Shown one piece after another: positions 44,734 through 55,800 of a DNA stretch of 64,000 nt. The position numbers were made by a program, and so were the translations under genes. The notes under the pieces are model-generated. The model saw only the letters and a list, made by a program, of their open reading frames with translations. It ran no database searches and had not been told where the DNA came from. Every line of letters begins with the position of its first letter. Position 1 is the stretch's first letter. Source of the stretch: Chitinophaga pinensis DSM 2588 (GTDB lineage: Bacteria > Bacteroidota > Bacteroidia > Chitinophagales > Chitinophagaceae); contig NC_013132.1 in assembly GCF_000024005.1 (NCBI RefSeq), positions 3,466,001-3,530,000 of the forward strand. Direction: 5' to 3'.

Positions 44734-46197
44734 ATGCAAAAGTTTATCATACTGTCTTTAATAATCGTCGCTATACTGACTCAAACTGCCTGTGAGAAAG
44801 CGTTGGATGTTACGCCTCCGGGAGAGTTCGCACCTGGAAATGTATTGACGACAGAGAAAGGAATCAGATCCGTTTTGTTTTCTTCTTATGCAGGTATTCA
44901 AAATCCAACACCCACCCGCTATCTGATCAACAATGCGGAAGTAACCACTGATGTCGGCTATAATACCGGTGGTGCGGAAAACCTCACACTGGTGCAGCTG
45001 ATCAACTTTACATGGGATGCTTCGCTGGGTACTTTGCAGGCAGACGTATGGGCGCCTACTTACCGTACAATCCGCGATGCGAATATTGTACTGGAAAATA
45101 TCGGCAACGTAAATGCGCCGGATGCCAGCAAAAAAGGCTATGCGGCAGAAGCCAGGTTCCTGCGGGCATATGGCTACTATCTGCTGTATATCTGGTTTGG
45201 CCCGGTGCCGCTGCGTACATCCAGTACTGCTGAAGCAACACTGGCAAGGGCAACGGACGAACAGATGAAGTCTTTTATAGAGACGGAGCTGGCAGCAGCC
45301 ATTACTGATCTGCCGGATCCCGGTAAGGAGGAAGCGTTTGCCAGGGCTAATAAGGGCGCTGCCTGGAGTGTGCTGGCCAAGTTCTATCTCAATACCCGTC
45401 AATGGCAGAAGGCAGCGGATGCTTGTCAGCAGGTCACAAATTTCGGGTATTACCAGTTGTTCCCTACTTATCAGAACCTGTTCACCGTAGAAAATGAAGG
45501 TAACAAGGAAATGATTATGGTACATCCCTGCCGGAATCAGGATGGCTTTGGTAACTGGTATTCAGCAGGTGCTTTACCGCCTGGTTTCAAAACATCCGCT
45601 CAGGTGCCTTCGTTTGTCTGGACAGCTTCTATGGCCAATTTTGCCACACAATACAGAATGCGCTCCGCATTTACCAATACATTTGATACCATCAATGACC
45701 AGCGATCCATTCTCCTGTTGCGTCACTATGTAAATACCTCGAATGCCTGGGTGAACCTGCTCTCCACACCGGATAATGTGAGAAGTCTGAAATACTGGGA
45801 TAATGCCACTGTCGGAAACCATAGCGGCAACGACGTGCCTATTATCCGCTATGCCGACATATTACTGAGCCGTGCAGAGGCATTGAATGAGGTGAATGGT
45901 CCTACACAGGAAGCGCTGGATCTGATCAACCAGGTCAGGAAAAGAGCGGGTATCGGCAATCTGACGATGGCGGATGCTACAGGTAAAGAAGTACTGAGAG
46001 ACCTGATCCTGCGGGAGAGAGCATGGGAGTTTTATAGTGAAGGTCTGAGAAGAGAAGACCTGCTGCGTCATGATAAATTCATTTCACTGGCGAAAGCAAG
46101 AGGGATTACTGCTGCCGCTGACAAGCATAAATTATTCCCGATACCCCAGACGGAAATTGATGCGAATCCGGCATGTAAGCAAAACCCGGATTATTGA
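44734..46197 (+). CDS. SusD/RagB-family glycan-binding lipoprotein
   Basis: This is a 487-residue lipoprotein read from ATG 44734; the lipobox cysteine is Cys20 (QTACEKA). The upper ATG at 44710 overlaps the SusC gene and would spoil the signal. SusD features are YAAEARFLRAYGYYLL in the N-terminal TPR part, YADILLSRAEALNEVNG, and the ending LFPIPQTEIDANP. It binds the target glycan at the cell surface and feeds the SusC channel. Its length is typical of the family. Confidence 0.94.
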   Translation: MQKFIILSLIIVAILTQTACEKALDVTPPGEFAPGNVLTTEKGIRSVLFSSYAGIQNPTPTRYLINNAEVTTDVGYNTGGAENLTLVQLINFTWDASLGTLQADVWAPTYRTIRDANIVLENIGNVNAPDASKKGYAAEARFLRAYGYYLLYIWFGPVPLRTSSTAEATLARATDEQMKSFIETELAAAITDLPDPGKEEAFARANKGAAWSVLAKFYLNTRQWQKAADACQQVTNFGYYQLFPTYQNLFTVENEGNKEMIMVHPCRNQDGFGNWYSAGALPPGFKTSAQVPSFVWTASMANFATQYRMRSAFTNTFDTINDQRSILLLRHYVNTSNAWVNLLSTPDNVRSLKYWDNATVGNHSGNDVPIIRYADILLSRAEALNEVNGPTQEALDLINQVRKRAGIGNLTMADATGKEVLRDLILRERAWEFYSEGLRREDLLRHDKFISLAKARGITAAADKHKLFPIPQTEIDANPACKQNPDY

Positions 46198-46228
46198 TCA
46201 ATAGTATAAGCTAAAGGAAGTATTCATT

Positions 46229-47374
46229 ATGATGAAACGAAGTATTGCTATCACATGGTTTGTATGCCTGTCTGCACTGGTATCCTATGGACAGTCCCCT
46301 ACATACAGTAACCCAACGGCGCCGGTTGGCGATCCTGCTTTAACCGTACCGGCATCCGTCGTACCGGTGATGGATCAATGGATGCGGGATACATACGTTA
46401 TGACCGGACCGGATGGATATTATTATATGACCGGTACTACAGCTACGCCTGGCAGAGTGTTTCCTGCAGGGCGTGTGCATTGCTGGGATTATAATGACGG
46501 ACTGTATCTGTGGCGATCAAAAAATATGCAGCAATGGGAGTCTATGGGAAGGATCTGGAGCTTTGACAAGGACGCTGCTCCCTGGCAGCAAAAAGGAAAA
46601 GTATTGGAGCCTGGAGCGATGTCTCCCAACAAAGACCTGCTTGATTCATTCTACCGTGCAGTATGGGCGCCTGAGTTGCATTACATCAAAAGTAAAAAGA
46701 AATGGCTGCTGATCGCCTGTATCAATGGTGGTATCGGATCTTTTGTACTGGAAAGTATTTCAGGTAAGCCGGAAGGACCTTACAGAAACATAAAAGGGAA
46801 CAGGCAAAAGGCACTCTTCCCCAATATAGATCTCAGCCTTTTTGAAGATGATAACGGCGCGGTATATCTGATCGGACATAATCATTTTATCACCAGGATG
46901 AAGGACGATCTGAGTGATGTAGCAGCACCTTTTCGCAGATTGAAAGAAACACCCTATCAACAGGAACCCTATATTGAAGGTGTATTTATCACCAGGCATG
47001 AGGGGAAATACCAGCTCCTGCAAACTATCTGGTCTGTAAAAAAAGCGGATAGTACTTTTTCATACCTGCGGGATGATAAAAATAGAAAGGATTCTTTGTA
47101 TAGCTATGATGTAGTAGTGGCAGAAGCTGATAATATTTATGGTCCTTATGGTCCGCGTTATGCCGCTATCTTACAAGGTGGTCATAACAATATCTTTAAG
47201 GACCTGGATGGTTACTGGTGGTCAACTACCTTCTTTAACCCAAGAGGGATCATGGGTACAAAGTTTACGGTTACCTGCAGACCAGGACTTGTACCGGTAA
47301 AATGGACAGATGGGAAACTGCGGCCGGATACAGATCGTGCGGCAAAATTCTATGACGCTCTTAAATCAAATTAA
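46229..47374 (+). CDS. GH43-like five-bladed propeller glycosidase
   Basis: This is a 381-residue exported protein (signal peptide about 1-21). The GH43-type fold is indicated by MRDTYVMTGPDGYYYM (candidate base Asp54), VWAPELHYI (145-153), NIDLSLFEDDNG (modulator Asp201) and YIEGVFITRHEG (candidate acid Glu250). Family members hydrolyse arabinose- or xylose-containing chains, but related clades act on galactans and other sugars. Its place between susD and a second hydrolase, with sulfatases downstream, suggests it trims a sulfated hemicellulose- or galactan-like glycan; the exact linkage is not predictable. Confidence 0.83.
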   Translation: MMKRSIAITWFVCLSALVSYGQSPTYSNPTAPVGDPALTVPASVVPVMDQWMRDTYVMTGPDGYYYMTGTTATPGRVFPAGRVHCWDYNDGLYLWRSKNMQQWESMGRIWSFDKDAAPWQQKGKVLEPGAMSPNKDLLDSFYRAVWAPELHYIKSKKKWLLIACINGGIGSFVLESISGKPEGPYRNIKGNRQKALFPNIDLSLFEDDNGAVYLIGHNHFITRMKDDLSDVAAPFRRLKETPYQQEPYIEGVFITRHEGKYQLLQTIWSVKKADSTFSYLRDDKNRKDSLYSYDVVVAEADNIYGPYGPRYAAILQGGHNNIFKDLDGYWWSTTFFNPRGIMGTKFTVTCRPGLVPVKWTDGKLRPDTDRAAKFYDALKSN

Positions 47375-47375
47375 C

Positions 47376-48536
47376 ATGATCAGAAAGATATTTACAGCGT
47401 TGATAATATTGCTTCCTGGCGGCATGTATGCCCAGGAAATAGGCGCTAACTTTAATCACGATCCTGAGATCATTGATATGGCATATTTGCGGAAAACACC
47501 GGTGGAGTGGATCCGTACTACGCCTTATATTTTTGAATATATCAATGGCGCAAAGGACCCAGCTACCGAACCGGGTTTACAGCAACTGATCGAAGCGAAA
47601 AAAGCGGGTTATAAAGTAGCCTTTGGCTTCCGCTGGGACTTCAGGAAATATAAATTGCCGATACCAGCTCCGGGTTCGGCGGAAGAGAAAAAGTATTTTG
47701 CAACGGTAGCCGCTATACTCAATCGTGTGGGCGCTTCTATAGACATTTTTAAGTTGGGTAATGAACCTAACCTGGAAACGATGGAAGAGGACCTGCAGGT
47801 CAATGCAGAAGGCATCGTACCGCTGGTCAGGTTTACAGAGCGATTATTGAATGAAGTGGTGGAGCCTTATTACCGGCAACATCCACAGCTGACACGTCCT
47901 GATGTGTATGCAGGCTCATTGCCTGCACTGTTTGAAAAAGAACAACAGCAGAAGCCGGGAGTAACAGGATTGATCCGGCTGGCACAGAACAATAGCCGTA
48001 TCAAAGGACTGGCTATCCATCTGCATATCAGTGATTCACTTGATATGGAAAAAGCGTTCCGTTTTGTTCGTACTATTATGCCGGATAAACCGATCATTGT
48101 GCCGGAATTCTCTCTTTTTCGCTTGTATAATCAGCATGTGTCCGACGAATTGGGAAGTAGTGAAGCTGGTATCGCTTTTGCCCGTAAATACAACTATCCG
48201 CCTGATATGAAGTTGTACGAATGGTATAGTAAAGTGAATACGGAGAAGGTGAGTGCGGAAGAATGGGAGCGTATGTTTGCTTCCCGGTCCTGGTTTCCGC
48301 CGCATTTTATGAAGACCTACTACAGATATTTCCGGCAGTATGGTGTGGTGCTGGCTACTTATGGTTATCTGAGTCAGTCCGCCCCGGCAAAGGTCACTCC
48401 TGGTACCGGTATATGGTTTGTGAATCCGATATTCCCGATGAAGAGTCTGCAAAAGCAGGCAGATGGATCTTATACGCCTAATCCTTTATGGTTTAATGAT
48501 TTTGTAGATATTGTGCATTATGGAGCAAAGAAATAA
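47376..48536 (+). CDS. Clan GH-A-like glycoside hydrolase
   Basis: This is a 386-residue exported enzyme read from ATG 47376 (MIRKIFTALI), one base after the preceding stop; the signal peptide ends near Ala19 (MYAQ). A TIM-barrel retaining hydrolase is suggested by KLGNEPNLE (acid/base Glu130) and IIVPEFSLF (nucleophile Glu244), in the spacing expected of clan GH-A. I cannot assign a family number. It shares little with the other GH-A-like enzyme at 51750. Confidence 0.78.
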   Translation: MIRKIFTALIILLPGGMYAQEIGANFNHDPEIIDMAYLRKTPVEWIRTTPYIFEYINGAKDPATEPGLQQLIEAKKAGYKVAFGFRWDFRKYKLPIPAPGSAEEKKYFATVAAILNRVGASIDIFKLGNEPNLETMEEDLQVNAEGIVPLVRFTERLLNEVVEPYYRQHPQLTRPDVYAGSLPALFEKEQQQKPGVTGLIRLAQNNSRIKGLAIHLHISDSLDMEKAFRFVRTIMPDKPIIVPEFSLFRLYNQHVSDELGSSEAGIAFARKYNYPPDMKLYEWYSKVNTEKVSAEEWERMFASRSWFPPHFMKTYYRYFRQYGVVLATYGYLSQSAPAKVTPGTGIWFVNPIFPMKSLQKQADGSYTPNPLWFNDFVDIVHYGAKK

Positions 48537-50031
48537 ATACCATATCATACTATTGCTGGCTGCGCTATGCGCTTTATCCGGATCGGGTGTAACTGCCCAG
48601 TCAAAGCCCAATATTATCCTCTTGTATGCAGATGACCTGGGATATGGTGACGTAGGTTGTTATGGCGCGTCGGCAGTAAAAACACCGAATATCGACCGTC
48701 TTGCCAGTAAAGGAGTACGATTTACAGATGCGCATTGTACAGCGGCTACCTGTACGCCATCAAGACTGTCCTTACTGACAGGCACTTATGCTTTTCGAAA
48801 GAAAGCAGCTATCCTTCCTGGTGATGCGCCTTTGCTGATCCCACCGGATACGTATACTTTACCACGTATGTTACAGCAGGCAGGGTATACGACCGCCGTG
48901 ATCGGTAAATGGCACTTAGGATTGGGGAACGGCGTTATTAACTGGAATGATAACATTGGTCCGGGGCCGAATGAGATAGGTTTTGACTATTCGTTTATTA
49001 TTCCGGCTACTACTGACCGGGTACCTACTGTCTTTGTGGAGAATGGAAGGGTACCTGACCTGGATCCCAATGATCCTATTGCTGTGAGTTATGCCGCGAT
49101 GATCGGGGATGAACCTACCGGACTCTCAGATCCACAATTGCTGAAGCAACGGGCAGATACACAGCATAGCAATACGATTATTAACGGCATCAGCCGGATC
49201 GGTTTCATGACCGGTGGCAAGCGTGCCCGTTGGGTAGATGAAGAGATCCCGATGGTGTTGAACGGAAAGGCGAAAGACTTCATAACTACGCATAAAGAGC
49301 AGCCGTTTTTCCTTTATTATCCTTTCCCTAACATCCATGTACCGCGTACACCGAATAGGAAATTTGCCGGTACTACGGCACTTGGCGCCCGTGGAGACGT
49401 CATTGCAGAAATGGACTGGTTAGTGGGAGAGATCACACAGCTGTTGGATTCACTGGGAATCGCGAAAAATACACTGATTGTATTCAGTAGTGATAATGGT
49501 CCTGTATTAGACGATGGCTATGAAGACCAGGCCGGACAACTGAACAAAAGTCATAAACCGGCAGGGATATTCAATGGTGGGAAATACAGCGCATTTGAAG
49601 CCGGTACCCGGATGTCTACCATTACCTACTGGCCGGGTACTATACGTCCTGGTGTTTCAGCGGCTTTGTGTTCGCAGGTAGACCTGATGGCTTCTTTTGC
49701 AGCATTGACAGGACAAAAATTACCTGCAGGCGCTGCACCTGACAGTCAGAATGCGCTGGACGTATGGTTGGGCAAGTCAGTACAGGGCAGGAAATACCTG
49801 CTGGAAGAATCTTACACCCTGGCGTTGCGGGATAAAAGGTGGAAGTATATCGCTCCTCAGACGACGCCTACGCCTGACTGGATGAAAAACAAGGAAATAG
49901 CTACCGGACTGTCACCTGTGGAACAACTATACGATCTGCATAAGGATCCCGGAGAAACGCATAATCTCGCCGGCCAACATCCGGAAATCATAAAGACATT
50001 GAAAGCTGAACTGAAAAAACTGACACTATGA
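48520..50031 (+). CDS. Sulfatase (S1 family), exported
   Basis: This is a 503-residue sulfatase read from ATG 48520, which overlaps the hydrolase gene by 17 bp. The signal peptide covers about 1-27 (ending VTAQ). Metal-binding YADDLGYGDVGCYG is followed by the formylglycine motif CTPSR (Cys78) and GKWHLGLG, with IVFSSDNGP later. Cys78 must be oxidised to formylglycine by a maturase not encoded here. It should remove sulfate esters from the locus glycan in the periplasm. Its stop overlaps the next sulfatase start (ATGA). Confidence 0.94.
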   Translation: MEQRNKYHIILLLAALCALSGSGVTAQSKPNIILLYADDLGYGDVGCYGASAVKTPNIDRLASKGVRFTDAHCTAATCTPSRLSLLTGTYAFRKKAAILPGDAPLLIPPDTYTLPRMLQQAGYTTAVIGKWHLGLGNGVINWNDNIGPGPNEIGFDYSFIIPATTDRVPTVFVENGRVPDLDPNDPIAVSYAAMIGDEPTGLSDPQLLKQRADTQHSNTIINGISRIGFMTGGKRARWVDEEIPMVLNGKAKDFITTHKEQPFFLYYPFPNIHVPRTPNRKFAGTTALGARGDVIAEMDWLVGEITQLLDSLGIAKNTLIVFSSDNGPVLDDGYEDQAGQLNKSHKPAGIFNGGKYSAFEAGTRMSTITYWPGTIRPGVSAALCSQVDLMASFAALTGQKLPAGAAPDSQNALDVWLGKSVQGRKYLLEESYTLALRDKRWKYIAPQTTPTPDWMKNKEIATGLSPVEQLYDLHKDPGETHNLAGQHPEIIKTLKAELKKLTL

Positions 50032-51719
50032 AAGCGCGGAATGTATTACTATCATCATTGATCATTCTATCTTCCTGTACAGGGAGTCGTAAGAACAACA
50101 AGACAACAGTAAGTAAGGATGAAAGACCCAATATCGTGCTGATACTGGCGGATGATCTTGGCTACTCAGATCTTGGTTGTTACGGCGGGGAGATACAAAC
50201 ACCCAATCTCGATTATCTGGCAGCAAATGGTCTGCGCTTCAGGCATTTCTATAATACTTCGCGTTGTTGCCCTTCCAGGGCTTCCCTGCTGACCGGTTTA
50301 TATAATCAACAGGCAGGTATCGGCGAGATGACGACCGCGAGAGCAGAGGCCGGATATAGGGGTTATATCACCGAGAATACGGTTACACTGGCAGAGGTAT
50401 TGAAAGATGCCGGTTACCATACGGCTATGTCAGGCAAGTGGCATGTATCCAATACAGTGGAACAGTCCACACCGGCAGCACAACTGAAATGGCTGAACCA
50501 CCAGGCATCACATCCTTACTTCTCACCAGTGGAACAATATCCTGTCAACAGAGGATTTGAAAAGTATTACGGTAATATCTTCGGTGTGGTCGATTATTTT
50601 GATCCTTTCAGTCTGGTGAATGGTACGACGCCGGTGGAAAGTGTTCCGAAAGACTATTATCATACAGACGCGATCAACGATACAGCTGTCAGCTATGTGA
50701 GAGCGCTCAGTAAAGAAGATAAACCCTTCTTCCTGTATGTTGCACATACTGCCCCGCACTGGCCTTTACAGGCATTACCGGAAGACATAAAGAAATACGA
50801 ACAGACTTATAAGGGTGGCTGGGATGTTATCCGGGAAGCTCGTTATAAAAGGATGGTAGCACAGGGGCTGATCGATCCCAAAACCACACCATTATCGCCC
50901 CGTATCAATAACCAGCTGAGCTGGGATAAAAATCCGGATAAGGACTGGGATGCACGGGCCATGGCAGTACATGCTGCGATGGTTGATCGTATGGACCAGG
51001 GCATTGGTCGCCTGATTCAGACATTACGGGAAACGGGTAAACTGGACAATACGATTATCATATTCTTAAGCGATAACGGCGCCAGTCCGGAGAACTGTAT
51101 GCGATATGGTCCGGGCTTCGATCGTCCGGGACAAACCAGGGATGGAAAAGAGATCAGTTACCCGGTAAAGAAAGATGTATTGCCTGGTCCTCAGACCACC
51201 TTTGCTTCCATTGGAGAGCGTTGGGCGAATGTAGTGAATACGCCTTATCAATACGCGAAAGCACAGTCCTATGAAGGCGGTGTGCGTACGCCGATGATTG
51301 CCTACTGGCCGAAGGGTATTAAAGCGAAAGGGGCGTATGCAGACCAACTCGCACACGTCATGGATTTCATGCCTACCTTCCTGAATGTGGCAAAAGCCAG
51401 TTATCCGCAGACTTATAAGGGGCATAGTATTACTCCTTCCACTGGGGTCAGTCTGCTACCAGCTTTCGAAGGTAAACAGGAGCCAGGACATGATGTGTTA
51501 TATAACGAGCATTTCAACGCCCGTTATGTACGAGCAGGCGACTGGAAACTGGTCTCCTTGTCCGGCGATTCCACCTGGCATCTCTACAAGATCAACCAGG
51601 ATGAAACGGAATTAAACGATCTGGCGGCACAGCATCCCGATGTAGTCGCCCGTATGACGGCACAATGGAGACAATGGGCAAATACCCACAATGTGTTTCC
51701 TAAACCCGGTAAAAAATAG
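50028..51719 (+). CDS. Sulfatase (S1 family), lipoprotein
   Basis: This 563-residue sulfatase has a lipoprotein signal (LIILSSC, Cys17). Motifs are LADDLGYSDLGCYGG, the formylglycine motif CCPSR (Cys80) and SGKWHVS, with IFLSDNGAS for metal binding. It differs strongly from the 503-residue sulfatase before it, so the two probably cut different sulfate positions. It belongs to the longer arylsulfatase-A-like group with an extended insert around PGPQTTF. Translational coupling (ATGA) suggests fixed dosage of the pair. Confidence 0.94.
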   Translation: MKARNVLLSSLIILSSCTGSRKNNKTTVSKDERPNIVLILADDLGYSDLGCYGGEIQTPNLDYLAANGLRFRHFYNTSRCCPSRASLLTGLYNQQAGIGEMTTARAEAGYRGYITENTVTLAEVLKDAGYHTAMSGKWHVSNTVEQSTPAAQLKWLNHQASHPYFSPVEQYPVNRGFEKYYGNIFGVVDYFDPFSLVNGTTPVESVPKDYYHTDAINDTAVSYVRALSKEDKPFFLYVAHTAPHWPLQALPEDIKKYEQTYKGGWDVIREARYKRMVAQGLIDPKTTPLSPRINNQLSWDKNPDKDWDARAMAVHAAMVDRMDQGIGRLIQTLRETGKLDNTIIIFLSDNGASPENCMRYGPGFDRPGQTRDGKEISYPVKKDVLPGPQTTFASIGERWANVVNTPYQYAKAQSYEGGVRTPMIAYWPKGIKAKGAYADQLAHVMDFMPTFLNVAKASYPQTYKGHSITPSTGVSLLPAFEGKQEPGHDVLYNEHFNARYVRAGDWKLVSLSGDSTWHLYKINQDETELNDLAAQHPDVVARMTAQWRQWANTHNVFPKPGKK

Positions 51720-51749
51720 CATGATTGATCAACTGTTAAACGTAAATGT

Positions 51750-52808
51750 ATGCGCATAAGAAACCTAATGATATGGATAGTGTGTGGTCTGTTCTCTGTA
51801 AACATCGCTACCGCACAAAGTAAATGGTCCGCCGCGAAGGCAAAGGAATGGTATGCAAAGCAGGGATGGCTGAAGGGAAGTAATTTCCAGCCCTCTACGG
51901 CTATTAATCAGCTGGAAATGTTCCAGCCGGAAACCTTTGATACGGCCACTATTAACCGCGAACTGGGCTGGGCAGAAAACCTGGGATTTAATGTGATGCG
52001 GGTATACCTGCATCACCTGTTGTGGACTGCTGATAAGGCCGGATTTAAGAAAAGACTGGATACTTATCTGACCATCTCTTCAAAACATCATATCAAAACC
52101 CTGTTTGTATTTTTTGATGATTGCTGGAATGATACCGCCTGGCTTGGAAAACAACCGGAACCGAAAACAGGTGTACATAACTCCGGCTGGGTAAGAGATC
52201 CAGGTACGATGATCTACACGCATCCTGATACGTTGAAAGTATTAGAGGCTTATGTAAAAGATGTACTGACTACTTTCAAAAATGACGATCGTATACTGTT
52301 GTGGGATCTTTACAATGAGCCCGGCAATAATAAACAGCTGGGCAAAAGTATGCCCCTGCTACAGAAGGTGTTTCAATGGGCGGGCGAAATCAGACCTTCA
52401 CAACCTATATCTGCCGGTGTGTGGAACGACGGATCTGCATTCAGTGAACTGAACCGGTTTCAGCTGGAAAATTCTGATGTGATCACTTACCATAATTATG
52501 CGTACATTGATAATCATCGGCATACCATTGATACATTGAGGAAGTATGACAGACCATTGATCTGTACGGAGTACATGGCCAGGAGAAATGCAAGTCTGTT
52601 TCAGCTGATCCTGCCATTGCTCAAAGCTGAAAATGTAGGCGCTATCAACTGGGGATTCGTAAGCGGAAAAACCAATACTATCTACGCCTGGGATACGCCG
52701 ATGCCTGATGGGAAAGAACCACAGCTCTGGTTTCATGATATCTACAGAAAGGATGGAACGCCTTTCAGTAAAGACGAAGAAGCCTTTATCAAACAGTTGT
52801 GCAAATAA
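51750..52808 (+). CDS. Cellulase-fold (GH5-like) glycoside hydrolase
   Basis: This is a 352-residue exported enzyme (signal peptide about 1-22, ending IATAQ) with a TIM-barrel GH-A fold: acid/base Glu190 in DLYNEPGN and nucleophile Glu274 in ICTEYMAR, with TYHNY between them as in family 5 enzymes. Homologues are usually named cellulase-family or 1,4-beta-xylanase, though real specificity varies. It is the last enzyme gene before the regulator, 30 bp after the second sulfatase. Confidence 0.85.
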   Translation: MRIRNLMIWIVCGLFSVNIATAQSKWSAAKAKEWYAKQGWLKGSNFQPSTAINQLEMFQPETFDTATINRELGWAENLGFNVMRVYLHHLLWTADKAGFKKRLDTYLTISSKHHIKTLFVFFDDCWNDTAWLGKQPEPKTGVHNSGWVRDPGTMIYTHPDTLKVLEAYVKDVLTTFKNDDRILLWDLYNEPGNNKQLGKSMPLLQKVFQWAGEIRPSQPISAGVWNDGSAFSELNRFQLENSDVITYHNYAYIDNHRHTIDTLRKYDRPLICTEYMARRNASLFQLILPLLKAENVGAINWGFVSGKTNTIYAWDTPMPDGKEPQLWFHDIYRKDGTPFSKDEEAFIKQLCK

Positions 52809-52866
52809 TACGTGAATGTTACTATGAGGTGTTGTCCGCCAGATTGAAATGGACAGATATGAGTCG

Positions 52867-55800
52867 ATGAAGCAGCTTCTTTTTTATTGCCTGATTTTTT
52901 TGTGTTACCAGACCAGCGGACAGCAGATACGTTTTCGGAATTATTCCGTGGCGGAAGGACTGCCTTCCAGCACTGTGCGTACGATTGCACAGGATGACCA
53001 GGGTTATCTCTGGTTTGGTACCAAAAACGGTATCAGTCGTTTTGATGGATACCAGTTCAGAAACTTTCAGTACAAAAAGAACGACGCTACTTCCCTCGGC
53101 AACAACTTTTTACATTGCATCACCCGTATCGATAGTACACATCTCTGGATAGGTACTGAAAGCGGGATATACATACTTGATCTGGAAAAAGAACAGTTTT
53201 CTCATTTCGGTCCGCCAAAGGAGAAAACTGTTTTTGATATCCTCCGGGATAAGGAGGGTATCATCTGGTTTACTTCACGGCTGAATGGTTTATACAGCTA
53301 TGATCCGCAGAAAAAATCTCTCCATAACTTTAAGGCAGGCAATTCCCGCTTGTCCAGCGATAATGTGACCCGGATCGCACAGGATGACGACGGAAATATC
53401 TGGATCGGTACGTACGGAGATGGGATTGATATCTATAATCCTGTTACCGGTACATTTACCAATCTGCATGCAGGTACCAGCGGATTAAGTAATGATGTGA
53501 TCAATGCTATCTATAAAGGCGAGGATGGTATCATGTGGGTAGGCACCATGAATGGCGGTTTGTGCAAATGGGATCCCGTGGCGCGTAACTTTCAGGTGTA
53601 CCGCAATAATGGCCATCCTTATGACATCAATGATAATATTATACGGGCGATATGCCAGGTGTCCCCGGATAAGTTATATGTGGGGACAGAGAAGGGATTG
53701 AATGTACTGGATATTGCGACAAACAGATTTACAGCCTACATCAACAAAGGAAATGACCCGTTCAGTATCAGCGACAATGCCATTTACTCCTTATTCCCTG
53801 ACAGGGCTGGTACGATGTGGATAGGAACGTTCTTCGGAGGCGCCAGTTATTTTAATGAGAAAGGACCTGTCTTTGAATTGTATTATCCTACAGGAGAACA
53901 AAATGGACTGTCAGGCCGTGCAGTCAGCTCCTTCCTGGAAGATGGTCCCGGAAAGTTGTGGATCGGTACAGAAGACGGCGGCTTACAATACTTTAATACA
54001 ATCACCCATACCTTCCAGCAATATCCGTTTCTGCCCACACAGCAGAAACTCTCTTATCACAATATTCACACCTTATTGAGAGATAACGCAGGTAATATCT
54101 GGATAGGATTGTTTGCGGCCGGTATCAACGTACTGGACCCGAGGACGGGTAAGGTAACCTGTTTGCAGCACCATACGGAAGATATTCATTCCCTGAACAG
54201 CAACAATGTTTTCTGTATTTACCAGGACAGGGACGGTGGTATGTGGATCGGGACAGACAAAGGACTGGACCAGTATGATAGTGGCCGGCGTGATTTTACA
54301 CGGGTACTCCGCGAAGGCGTTAGTAACACCATCATCTATGATATTTATGAAGACGATAATAAGACCCTTTGGTTTGCTACCTACAACAATGGCCTGATAT
54401 TCTATAATAAGAAAACCGACCAATGGGACAGAGTTGTAGCAGATGGGATGGTCAAGCTGACCAGTCTGTATGATGATCACCAGGGGCATCTCTGGATAGG
54501 ATCAGACGGTGGCGGATTGCATAAGTATGACTTCCGTACCAGGAAGGTAGAAGCTTACAATGACAAAGCGGGTATCAATGCTAATGTGGTATATGGTATC
54601 CGGCAGGATGATGCAGGACTGATCTGGATAACGACAAATAATGGCATTTATAGTATAGATCCTGCAACACACAAAGCAAGGCATTTTACACCACAGGACA
54701 ACCTTCAAAGCCGTCAGTTCGACTACAAGGCATTTTATAAAATGTCAGACGGTAAATTGTTTGCCGGCGGTATCAAAGGGTTTAATGCTTTTTATCCGGA
54801 GAAAGTTTCCACGGTGACAGACAAGATCCGTGTCTCTTTTACCAACTTTCAGTTGTTCAACAGAAATGTACCGATACAGGAGGATGGCCCCTTGTCTAAA
54901 CAGATCAATTATGCCAGTAAACTGGTTTTACAACATGACCAATCTGTGATCAGTTTTGAATTCGCTGCCCTTAATTTCAGTGCACCAGAGAAGTTGAGTT
55001 ATGCTTATAAGATGGATGGTTTTGACACAGACTGGAACTATGTGGGCGACCAGCGCAAGGCTACTTATACCAATCTGTCGCCCGGTACTTACACGTTCCG
55101 GGTAAAGGCTACAGAAGAGAAGAGTAACTGGGATGTGACCGAATCCACCATGAAGGTGATTATAAAGCCGCCTTTCTATAGAACGACAGTGGCGTATATC
55201 ATTTTTGTATTGCTGGCATTAGGCGCTGCCTATGGTGTTTATCTGTATTCTTCTGCTTATATCCGGAGGAAACACCAGATTCGGATAGAACGACTGAAAA
55301 ACAAGGAAGAGCAGGAGTTTTACGCCAGGAAGATTGAATTCTTTACAGTCATGGCGCACGAAATAAGGACACCCTTATCACTGATCATTGCACCATTAGA
55401 GAAACTGTTGTCCATGAATAAGTGGCAGCAGGAGGAAAAACAACAGCTGGTTGTAATGGACGAAAATGCAGAAAGATTGATGGACCTGGTGAACCAGTTG
55501 CTTGATTTCAGAAGAATCGAAAGCGATGCGTATGAGATCCGGAAGGAAGAAGTAGAAGTGGTATCGTTGGTGCAATCTATTTATTCCAGGTTTTCCGCAC
55601 TGCCTTATCAGAAAGATATTGAATTTACTTTGAGCATACGGGTGAGCAGTTTATCATTGCCAGCAGATCCCGAAGTGCTGAATAAGATACTGAGCAATCT
55701 CCTGATCAATGCATTCCGGTATGCAAAGAAAAAAGTCAGCATCTCTGTTTATGAGATGACCAGTGTAGAAAGTGATGTGGCAAGACTTTGTATCAGTGTG